This document shows, in pieces, positions 34,484 through 42,023 of a stretch of 64,000 nt of DNA. The DNA is taken from the NCBI RefSeq assembly GCF_022664535.1, contig NZ_JAKUJY010000014.1, positions 51,174 to 115,173 on the forward strand, read 5' to 3'. This DNA is from Sphingobium trunci. Lineage in GTDB: Bacteria; Pseudomonadota; Alphaproteobacteria; Sphingomonadales; Sphingomonadaceae. The stretch's first letter is position 1. Each line of letters begins with the position of its first letter. The position numbers and the translations under genes were made by a program. Below the pieces are notes generated by a model. That model made no database searches, had not been told where the DNA came from, and saw only the letters and a list, made by a program, of their open reading frames with translations.

Positions 34484-36799
34484 TCAGATGCCCATGTCCG
34501 CACCGTCGTCGAGACCGCCTGAGAAATCCCGGCGCGGCTGAACCAGCGACCGATCCTCCACCAGCGCCGTGAGCGGGGCATGAGGATCGGCCCGATCGTT
34601 GCCGCCCTCACGAGTCGGGGCAGCAGGCTGCTCAGCACCAGCATTGGGCGCCTGTGCGCCCTCTCTTGTTTCACCTACGGCCGGATTGCCGGGCGCGGCC
34701 TCCACCGCCCCAGCCTCACGCCCCTCCCCTACCCTGTCTGGCGTGCGGCTATGTTCCTCCTCCACCCCATCGATCAGGATGCGGGCGGCCAGTTCCTTCG
34801 CGAGATTGTAGGCCGGATCGCGCGCACCTTCCGCGACCTGCGCGGCGCCATCCCGACCACCCGCCTCCTCTTCCTCATCCGCGAAATAATTCTCGGCAGC
34901 CTTCGGCCGAACGGGCTCGACATTGGCGCGACGGAGGAAGCCTTCGGCCACCTTGGGATAGGCTTTCCACCGGAGCAGGATGCGCGCGGCCGGAAAGCCC
35001 TCGGGGAATTTCACAAAGCCGTGAAGCGCGGGCAGATTGGTGATATCGTCGGGGAGAACCAGGGGCTCGACCTGCTTGCGCGCGGAGAGCGTCGAGGCGT
35101 CACGGGTCTGGTTGTAGCCATAGCTGTAGGCCTCATCCATCTGCCGCACTTCGCGGCTACCGATATAATGCGAGCATTCCTCGGCCGTCTTGATATCGCC
35201 GGTCGCGAGAATGAGCTTGGTGCGGGCGAGCGACGACAGATTGCGCGCTCCTTCCTCCCCATAGACCTCGACCAGCTTCTGGAAACTGTGCAGGCCAAGG
35301 ATCATCGCGCCCCCAAAGTTGCGCGCGGTTTGCAGCCCCTTTTCGATAGCGGGCAAACGGTGCAAGGCTCCGACCTCGTCGAACAGGAACCATGTGCGCA
35401 GCGACCGCGTGCGCGGCAGGGTCATGAGGCTGTTAATGGCGATGTTCATCCAGAGCGTCAGCAGCGGCTTGTTCATCTCCAGATCGTCATAGTCGGAGGT
35501 TACGAACAGAATTGATCCCGGCGCCTTGTCCGCGGTCATCCACCGCCGGATCGAGAAGGGGTCGCCATCGTCGGGAAGGAAGCGCAGCACCTGCGCATTG
35601 GTGTTGAACACCGCGCGAATGGACTCGGCCATGCGGGCGGCTTCAGGCGCGGTCAGCGGGTCGGCGATGGTGTTCGCAAGGGTGCGGTGGACGCGCTTCA
35701 AGTCAGCGGTCATGAGGTTCTCGGCCAGCGCCAGGTTGCTGGTCTGGCCGCGTTCGATGAGGCGCATGCACATTTCGATGAACAGGGTGCGTGCGGCGAG
35801 CGCCCAGAAGGGTTCGGACGAACCGCCATCGGACGGAATCAGGGCGACGGCCGCCGAGGTGAAATGGCTATAGGTCGAGCAGTCGTTGAAGATCGACCAG
35901 GCCGGACAGCGCATGTCCATGGGATTGAGGATCATGTCGCGGTCGGGATCGTAGAAGGCCTCCACATAGGCGCCGGTCAGATCGAACACGACAGCGGTAT
36001 CCTGGCGCTGGCGCATCTGCGTGATGAGGCTTCGCAGCTGGGTAGTCTTTCCCGCGCCGGTGGTGCCAAGCAGCATGGCGTGGGACTGCTCCATCCGGTG
36101 AGGAAAGGGAATGCCGGCCAGCAAATAGGGATGGTGGATTCCCCTCGCCTTCCGTTCCCGGAGCGACAGCCTTAGCACCTGCGCCGGCGTCATGCCGGGA
36201 CAGAGCTCGGCGACATCCTCTTCGAACGCGGCATGGTTATGCTGGTCGACCTCCGAACGCAGCAGATCCACATCCACCAGCATGGCGCCCCGCTCGTGGC
36301 GTTCCTCCAGGATGGTCTTGCCTCGACGGCGCGAGATATCGATGAACCAGATGGCGGCCGGCACGGCGAGAAACAGGGAGATGAGGACCGAGCAGAACAG
36401 CACGCGCATCGCGACCGCCCAGGCCTGTTTGACTTCCGGTATGAGGGGTACGACCGCCATGGTCGTCCGCAGCATCTGACCGCTCGGCAAAGTCACATTG
36501 ACCCGCTTGATGGGGCTGAGGTCCAGCCAGTTCCATAGCTCGGCGTAGACCTTCATGCAGATCATCTGGAAGCCATGCTCATCGAGCTTGATCGACATGA
36601 TTGCGAACCAGGCGCCGACGAACAGCAGGAACCAGAGGATGATGGGCAGTTTGACCCCGGAAAACCACATCAGCATCTCATGAGTGAGGAGCTGCGATCC
36701 GCGGGTGAAATTGCCCGAGTTGCGCTGCACCTTCCCGCGCGCCGAATGATGGGTCAGCGGCACGGCCTGACCGTTGGAGCGGATATCCTTACGCGCCAT
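34484..36799 (-). CDS. traD: Type IV coupling protein (TraD/TrwB/VirD4-like)
   Basis: 771 residues. Two N-terminal membrane helices (PIILWFLLFVGAWFAIM and VLFCSVLISLFLAVPAAIWF), then a RecA-like ATPase with Walker A AMLLGTTGAGKTTQL near residue 243 and Walker B RTWFLFDEVGALHRL near 468, QTARNFGGAMILGLHSFQKL, and a disordered acidic C-terminus. Coupling proteins hexamerise at the inner membrane and pump the relaxase-DNA complex into a type IV secretion channel. It overlaps the upstream ribbon-helix-helix gene by 11 bp and is followed at once by the relaxase. Confidence 0.93.
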   Translation of the reverse strand: MARKDIRSNGQAVPLTHHSARGKVQRNSGNFTRGSQLLTHEMLMWFSGVKLPIILWFLLFVGAWFAIMSIKLDEHGFQMICMKVYAELWNWLDLSPIKRVNVTLPSGQMLRTTMAVVPLIPEVKQAWAVAMRVLFCSVLISLFLAVPAAIWFIDISRRRGKTILEERHERGAMLVDVDLLRSEVDQHNHAAFEEDVAELCPGMTPAQVLRLSLRERKARGIHHPYLLAGIPFPHRMEQSHAMLLGTTGAGKTTQLRSLITQMRQRQDTAVVFDLTGAYVEAFYDPDRDMILNPMDMRCPAWSIFNDCSTYSHFTSAAVALIPSDGGSSEPFWALAARTLFIEMCMRLIERGQTSNLALAENLMTADLKRVHRTLANTIADPLTAPEAARMAESIRAVFNTNAQVLRFLPDDGDPFSIRRWMTADKAPGSILFVTSDYDDLEMNKPLLTLWMNIAINSLMTLPRTRSLRTWFLFDEVGALHRLPAIEKGLQTARNFGGAMILGLHSFQKLVEVYGEEGARNLSSLARTKLILATGDIKTAEECSHYIGSREVRQMDEAYSYGYNQTRDASTLSARKQVEPLVLPDDITNLPALHGFVKFPEGFPAARILLRWKAYPKVAEGFLRRANVEPVRPKAAENYFADEEEEAGGRDGAAQVAEGARDPAYNLAKELAARILIDGVEEEHSRTPDRVGEGREAGAVEAAPGNPAVGETREGAQAPNAGAEQPAAPTREGGNDRADPHAPLTALVEDRSLVQPRRDFSGGLDDGADMGI

Positions 36800-37079
36800 G
36801 ATATTGCACCAGGCGCTTGTCGGTTTCCGCGATGATGCGCTCCCTCAACTGGGGATATTGTTCGCGGACAATGACGTCCAGGGCAAGGTGCTGAAACTCG
36901 GCGATGCGGGCTAGCCGTCGCCGCGAAAGACTGCCCTGTTTATGACTGGCGAGATAGGCCTCGACCGCGCTCCGCAGGACTTCGGCGGGCGTCATATTGT
37001 TGGTGCCGGCAAGGGTGCGAATTGCTGCCCATTGCGCGTGGTTCAGCCGGATCGTTGCCGGGTGATAATTTCTGCTCAA
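36789..37079 (-). CDS. Ribbon-helix-helix accessory protein of the transfer genes
   Basis: 96 residues from a TTG start at 37079, chosen because GGAGG lies 8 bases upstream and the product begins at the natural RHH position: SRNYHPATIRLNHAQWAAIR with a beta strand then AGTNNMTPAEVLRSAVEAYL. The C-terminal half is helical and charged. It resembles the small RHH proteins (TrwA/MobC-like) that bind near oriT and assist relaxosome assembly or repress the transfer operon. Its 3' end overlaps the coupling-protein gene by 11 bp. Confidence 0.72.
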   Translation of the reverse strand: MSRNYHPATIRLNHAQWAAIRTLAGTNNMTPAEVLRSAVEAYLASHKQGSLSRRRLARIAEFQHLALDVIVREQYPQLRERIIAETDKRLVQYHGA

Positions 37080-37304
37080 AGCCCAAGCCTCCTTGATGGA
37101 GACTGGTGGCGAATGCGGAAAGCACGTCGGCCATAGCATGGGTGCGTCGGCACAACAAGAAAAGGACACACGCCAACTTGCGCGGTGCTGCCGGCACCGT
37201 CCGTGGTAGCGGAAATCCGACACTTTCGAAGTGGCGAATGGAAAGGTGCTGTGCGCACCGCACATTATGGCGCGATGAATTATTCTATTTCAATAGCTTA
37301 ACCC
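37080..37304. other. Non-coding region upstream of transfer operon, possible oriT
   Basis: 225 bp between the RHH start and the island's left repeat. No gene is supported. It contains short inverted repeats, for example GGTGC/GCACC about 37241-37255, and an AT-rich patch near 37275-37300, features common at oriT next to MobF relaxase genes, but I cannot identify a nic site. It should also contain the transfer-operon promoter. Confidence 0.35.
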
Positions 37305-37328
37305 CACCATATGGTGCGTGGGGTGTGC
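37305..37328 (+). repeat. Left 24-bp direct repeat (attL) of the integrated island
   Basis: The repeat begins with the perfect palindrome CACCATATGGTG and continues CGTGGGGTGTGC. An identical copy in the same orientation is at 51764-51787, directly beside two tyrosine recombinase genes. Flanking bases differ on both sides (C/G before, T/A after), so exactly 24 bp are shared. This is what site-specific integration by a tyrosine recombinase leaves. Confidence 0.85.
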
Positions 37329-37825
37329 TGTCAATAGACAGCGTTTTTGGGCACTTCGAGGACGGACAGAAACTGGTCGTTCATGGCAAGAAAACCCTTT
37401 TCTAACAGGATCTTACCCGCGTGTGAGCGCGCACTCCCCCGTCTTTCCGGCGTCAGCGGGAAATCCATTCTGTTCTTGCTTTAGACCGAATTGGGGACCA
37501 AATAGCCATCACGACACACCGAACTGTCGGGCGCTCTACGCGGCGGAAAAAAGTGGGCTGCGTTGGACCGGAATCTTCACATATCCGGAGGCTGCGCTCG
37601 CTCATGACAAACCAAAAACTGCATGCCTGCACGGGGTTCGATGCCCCATGCAGGCGTATTTCCCACATAGGAAAAAGAGAGGCGTTGCCGCCTCCCCTCT
37701 AGTCAGAATTCATCGGACATGACGCCGTGAACCGTGTGGACGATGCGGTCGATGATCGGCCCCGGCAGTGATCCATAGTCGCCCTCGTCGATCGTGATAT
37801 AACCCGCATCGCAGTCCTCCAGGAC

Positions 37826-37996
37826 ATGCTGATCGAAGAAGCTGTGGAGCGCGCGCCGCAATGGTTGCGCCATGACCTTCAGGGCAAGGATGCAGTGGCG
37901 CGCACCCGTGCCGAAGAAACCCTGGCAACAATGATTGCATCGGCGCTGGCCGAAACGACCGGCACAAGATCAGGCGACTTGCCACCAGCAGCTTGA
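37826..37996 (+). pseudogene. C-terminal remnant of a gene like the one at 55022
   Basis: Reads MLIEEAVERAPQWLRHDLQG and on to ARTRAEETLATMIASALAETT, aligning with the C-terminal third of the 161-residue protein at 55022-55507 (RTPQWLRHDLEG, RTRAEETLAAMISTALAEAT). The N-terminal two-thirds have no counterpart here. An overlapping antisense frame, 37873 down to 37703 (56 codons, beginning MAQPLRRALHSFFDQ and ending VHGVMSDEF), also has natural codon use, and either could be the expressed one. The position just inside the left repeat suggests that it belongs to the element's conserved end. Confidence 0.5.
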
Positions 37997-38454
37997 GCAG
38001 CGTCCCAGGGGAATTTCAACCTTGGGTCGCACGCCACTGGTTTCTCGCGCTATCCAGCTTTCCAATTCCGAACCGAACCAACGGGTTATCGTGAGTTCAT
38101 AGTGACAGGCCGGCAGACCCTGCATTCCATCCATATTGGTGCCAGTTGACATTGCGCCTTGACCGGCCCGGCCTACAATATACTCGGCTCTCTTCTCCCT
38201 TGGGCGCGGCCACTACCCGAACTCCGCCCCGTGGTTGAGCTTGCTCCGGCGGGGCAACTTTCCTTCCGGCACACACGTAATGGTGATGACCGCATGTCCA
38301 TCTGCGTTCCGCTCGAATGGCACCGGCCCGGCGAGTTTGAATGGACCTGGGACATTTCCGATGGTCGGCTTTGGAGCAACTGCAACGAGAAGCTGACATT
38401 GCGACGTTCGAAGCAATTGCGCATTCACTTGAGGTGGCTGGGCAATTCAAACTA
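37997..38454. other. About 460 bp without a confident gene
   Basis: A 60-codon minus-strand frame (38152 down to 37970) and a plus-strand frame beginning at 38159 are open, but neither has a recognisable domain or clear ribosome site, and the plus frame runs into the antisense of the DUF5655 remnant. I see no repeat or hairpin of note. Confidence 0.45.
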
Positions 38455-38925
38455 TCACGATGCGTTATATGAGGATTCCAGCAAAGGCTTTGCCTTCTCG
38501 AAGTCGGCAAGGGTCGTGATCGTGATTTCCAGGTCGCCGGTTCCGAAATGCCCGATCGATTTCACGTTGCGAGTGAAGCCCTCCTCCAACTGGATCGAGG
38601 CCGGATCGACCTTGACGTAAACGAGGAGTTTGCGCGCCTGATTGCGCAGTTCGACGCTCGCAAAGTTCTTGATGCGGCGAAAGGCAATGTAATAGGCGGT
38701 CGTCTTCGCTTCGACATCATCACCCAGCGCCAGTAGAAAATCGGAAATCAGGTGATAGAGGTCCAGGAGCTCCTGTGGAGCTTCGGCCAGGTGTTCGGAA
38801 ATCGTCTTGTAGTTCGGCTTGGCGCCGGAGCCGGCGGCGGGTGCCACAGGTGCATTGGGCTGTTTGGCGCTGGCAGAGGTCAACTGCTCAAGCAGGAGTA
38901 GATCACCCTCGAACCGCCGGTATCG
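38455..38925 (-). pseudogene. DUF5655 protein remnant, 5' end lost to an IS junction
   Basis: The C-terminal ~155 residues are a clear DUF5655 domain: SDFLLALGDDVEAKTTAYYI, FRRIKNFASVELRN, LLVYVKVDPASIQL, then SIGHFGTGDLEITI and KAKPLLESSY. In complete proteins this domain follows a nuclease-like (DUF91/NucS-like) or linker part. Here the upstream side stops near 38925, where an IS3-type transposase remnant begins in the opposite direction; residues before [16 protein letters not shown] are antisense to the transposase. DUF5655 proteins are often found near restriction and defence genes. Not expressed as a complete protein. Confidence 0.7.
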
Positions 38926-38929
38926 GATA

Positions 38930-39366
38930 GCCCGCGAGTTGGACACGCTGGTGCGCCTGTATGGCAAACCCGCTTGCATCGTCAGCGACAACGGAACCGA
39001 GTTCACCAGCCGGGCGATCCTGAAGTGGGCCAGCGAAAACCGGGTCGAGTGGCACTACATCGACCCCGGCAAGCCGCAGCAAAATGCGTTCATTGAATCG
39101 TTCAATGGGTCGCTGCGCGACGAGCTGCTCAACGAGGAGCTGTTTGACAGCCTGGCTGACGCCAGGCGCAAGCTGGCCGTATGGCGCTACGACTACAACA
39201 ATGTCCGGCCCCACTCGTCGCTGGCGAACCGAACACCGGCACAAGCGCGTCGGGCGTTCCTGCATGATGGAGGCGTCACACCCGACGCGCTTGTGCCGGT
39301 GAGGCAGCACGAATATCAAACCGGCAGACTCTCGTTATGACCGCGGGACCAGCGGGGGGCAGGTCA
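38930..39366 (+). mobile_element. IS3-family element remnant: OrfB 3' part plus right end
   Basis: From 38930 the plus strand encodes the C-terminal ~137 residues of an IS3-type (IS407-like) OrfB transposase core: [57 protein letters not shown], and [18 protein letters not shown], ending at a stop at 39338-39340. SDNGTEF contains the second catalytic Asp and the FIESFNG segment the Glu of the DDE triad; the first Asp is lost. The sequence to 39366 ends GGGGGGCAGGTCA, the inverse of the TGACCTGCCCCC terminal repeat of this group. The left half of the IS is missing, replaced by the DUF5655 remnant. Confidence 0.82.
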
Positions 39367-39407
39367 TCGAGACAAAAATGGATGCCGTTCCCAATTCATT
39401 ATTCTTT

Positions 39408-40055
39408 CTAATTTCTCCACCGTAATTGATATCTTTTAATGATACGTCTTCTACCATCGGGGGAAACAAAAAGTATTCCACCAGGCAGCAAAGGTTGATC
39501 ACCAAAAGAGAAACCATTTTCTTTGGCGATAGCATTTCGAACCTTAAGCTCTGGCTCAGCCAATATCAGGAAAGCCTGCTCCAGCGGACAACCGGGAAAT
39601 TCGGCATCTGGATAACCTTGCATTTCTTTGAATGAATGCAGGGTGCTTTCGCTCAAAAAATAGAATTCGGTGCGCTCCAAATGCCGTTCGATGGCATCAT
39701 CTAACAAAATACTATAGAATCGGCGCATCATTGGAAGTTTCTCACCACCTTGAGCGTCAACTGGGAGGCCAAAATTTGGGCGCCCGTTGAAGCCGCTGTG
39801 TGCATCGCGATGACATTCGCGGCAAAGTGTAATTCCATTTCCTGTTTCGAACTGCGCATTAGTAGACAACGATTTTCGGAAGATATGGTGTGCAGCGAGG
39901 TTGTGGGGAGAGTGGCAATCGACACATCGATAGCCGTCGCGCATACGAATAAATTCGCTCCAGCGCCGGAGACATCGAGATCTTGGGAGTTCGTTTACAA
40001 CTGCCTCGGTTAGCTTTGCCAAGGCAATTTCCATCGCAAGAACACTCACCGACAT
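39408..40055 (-). CDS. HNH endonuclease
   Basis: 215 residues from ATG 40055 (AGAGG upstream; a GTG nine bases earlier is an alternative). HNH zinc-finger nuclease: first Cys pair C44/C47 in GYRCVDCHSP, catalytic AHH at 55-57, then N73 and the second Cys pair C78/C81 with H82 and H86 in ITLCRECHRDAH. The C-terminal ~110 residues are unassigned. Visibly more AT-rich than its neighbours. It lies 195 bp downstream of the receiver-domain gene on the same strand and may be the effector nuclease of the methylase/GHKL operon, or an independent cargo gene. Confidence 0.8.
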   Translation of the reverse strand: MSVSVLAMEIALAKLTEAVVNELPRSRCLRRWSEFIRMRDGYRCVDCHSPHNLAAHHIFRKSLSTNAQFETGNGITLCRECHRDAHSGFNGRPNFGLPVDAQGGEKLPMMRRFYSILLDDAIERHLERTEFYFLSESTLHSFKEMQGYPDAEFPGCPLEQAFLILAEPELKVRNAIAKENGFSFGDQPLLPGGILFVSPDGRRRIIKRYQLRWRN

Positions 40056-40250
40056 GTCCGTCACCTCTTGTTCGGATTAGCGCCTCGAAAGCTGATGGAT
40101 TGGACACTCGCGACGGCGTCGATGGATTACGTCACCCGCGATCTACGCCGTTTCATGAGGAAAGCAGGGCCAATTTTCGACATCATCGAGCGAACGTCTA
40201 TATTCCCTAACCCGCACCCGTACCTGCACCGGCCATTGCTCTTTTCCTGC

Positions 40251-42023
40251 TCAGGTTTTCACCGCCACCGGCACGAAATCGAGACCAATACGCGTCAGCG
40301 ATGATCCGAGGCGCTGCATCAAGTTGAGCGCATATTCGTAGCGCAGCTGACAGACTATGACCGCCGAATGGCGATGAGTAATCAAGCGCGTTTTGCCCAT
40401 CTCGGTGCTCAGTGCGATGAAGGTGAAGCCGGATCCCAACATACCCTTCTTTTCGGCGTAGAGCGTATGCCAAGTGGGAGCCGAGCTCTCTCCCGACGGA
40501 TCATTGAAGCAAAACGCCTTCACCTCTCCGTTTAGCGGCAGAAAGAGAAAGCGGTTCGATTGGACGTCGCTCGGGACCTTGTTGTCGCTGACCGGTTGGA
40601 GCCGCACAGCCATAAACGGCAACCGATCGCCGAATGCCGCCTTGCGCGCGGCCGAGAGTTGCGATGGCACCATATCGCATGCCGGAGACAGGCAGACCCA
40701 GAAATGGCCGTTCATCGTGAACACATGACCGGTCGTCAGGTGCCATCCTTCCGGTGGTTTACTGCACACGAAAGCGTTGTGTTCACGCTCGGCCTTGATC
40801 CTGGCCGCGTCGTTGCCCAGGTCGACCGCGAAATGTCCTTTGCACAAATCGGTCGAATTGCCGGCACTGCTTTCCTGATCGACGAGGCGCGTGGCAAACG
40901 CCTCCACCCGCGGCAGAATGCCGCTCAGAAGCTGATCCGAATGTCGGGAAACCGTTTCGGCAATAAGCCATCGACGTTCCGGGCCTGCAGCTTTCAGCAG
41001 ACGATCGTACCAATGAGCGAGAGCATGCTTGTTTCCGAGAGCGGATGATTGTGCAGTCACCCCATATTCGTCCATCTCCGCGCGGAGTTTTGCCAGGAAC
41101 AGCCGGGAGGGCTGGGGCTTCCAAGCCTCCAAAGCGTTTTGAAGATCGCTCAGAAGATCGTCGTCGTCACCCTTATTGGAGAAGGCCACGAATACCGTAT
41201 CCGTCTTGATCCACTTCACCGCCCCGCTCGACCAGGCAAGCGCCGTCTGCGGTCCATCGCTGAAATTCGCGAGGAATGGTTTTTCTATTCTCGCCAAAAC
41301 GTAGCGCAGCAACAGTCGCCGCACATCGACTGCCCAGCCGGCCTCCTCGCAAATCGCTCGGAACGCCTCATAAGGGTGTTGCCCCTTGAGCATGGTTCTG
41401 AGGAATGTTGCCGCTTGAGCTCTCGAATGGAGATAGTGGTCGAGACCGACGGAAGCGAACAATCGTTCCGTCAGACCTTCCGACGCGAGTTCCGCGTCCT
41501 CCAGAAGATTGACGATCTGCTCGTTCTCTTCGTCGGTCAAAGCGTCATCGCAGGGGGACATCAACGCGATGAGAATGGACTGGAAGACGTCATCGAGCTT
41601 TTCACTCGTATGGACCACAACAAGATTGAAATGATCGTTTACCGTCAGACTGCGGATGATCTTGATCGCCCGCGTCCCGTCGCCGGGCTTGGCCTTGTCC
41701 AACTGATAATCGAGCACAAGGAGGTCGGATTGATGAAGATGGGCGGCCACCTTCACGTCGTCGCCGATCCCGACGTTGGTGCCGTCGTGGATATCCACCA
41801 ACAGCGGCCTATTCGGAGTACGGAAACTTTCGATCACATTTTTGATACGCGTGGGATTCTCGTACCAAGCCTTCGTGCGCGCCGGCTCGCCGCCGCCGTC
41901 GCGGGTCAACTGAGCGTCGAGCATTTCCTCAAAAGTCGGATAGTCGTCGTCGACGATCAATACCGACCTGATCGGCTTGACGAACGCCTCCTCTATGAAT
42001 TCGCTGTAGTGGTCACTCGCCAT
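40251..42023 (-). CDS. Receiver-domain protein paired with the GHKL kinase
   Basis: 590 residues from ATG 42023, which overlaps the 3' end of the GHKL gene by 11 bp. Residues ~17-145 look like a CheY-like receiver: acidic cluster in SVLIVDDDYPTF (D25-D27), phosphoacceptor D105 in DLLVLDYQLDKA, VVVHTSEKLDD with Thr/Ser 139/140 and K142. The spacing from the acidic cluster to D105 is about 50 residues longer than usual, implying an insert. The rest (~445 residues) has no domain I recognise; it contains CSKPPEGWHLTTGHV and VCLSPACDMVPSQLSAARK, with scattered Cys and Trp. It is probably the output partner of the upstream kinase. Confidence 0.78.
   Translation of the reverse strand: MASDHYSEFIEEAFVKPIRSVLIVDDDYPTFEEMLDAQLTRDGGGEPARTKAWYENPTRIKNVIESFRTPNRPLLVDIHDGTNVGIGDDVKVAAHLHQSDLLVLDYQLDKAKPGDGTRAIKIIRSLTVNDHFNLVVVHTSEKLDDVFQSILIALMSPCDDALTDEENEQIVNLLEDAELASEGLTERLFASVGLDHYLHSRAQAATFLRTMLKGQHPYEAFRAICEEAGWAVDVRRLLLRYVLARIEKPFLANFSDGPQTALAWSSGAVKWIKTDTVFVAFSNKGDDDDLLSDLQNALEAWKPQPSRLFLAKLRAEMDEYGVTAQSSALGNKHALAHWYDRLLKAAGPERRWLIAETVSRHSDQLLSGILPRVEAFATRLVDQESSAGNSTDLCKGHFAVDLGNDAARIKAEREHNAFVCSKPPEGWHLTTGHVFTMNGHFWVCLSPACDMVPSQLSAARKAAFGDRLPFMAVRLQPVSDNKVPSDVQSNRFLFLPLNGEVKAFCFNDPSGESSAPTWHTLYAEKKGMLGSGFTFIALSTEMGKTRLITHRHSAVIVCQLRYEYALNLMQRLGSSLTRIGLDFVPVAVKT

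Noticed and set aside
37080..37304. A definite oriT nic site for the MobF relaxase
   Set aside because: No sequence matches a nic consensus that I can name with confidence; kept only as a possible region.
38159..38620. 153-codon plus-strand frame near the DUF5655 remnant
   Set aside because: Its second half is antisense to the clear DUF5655 domain and its first half has no recognisable features.
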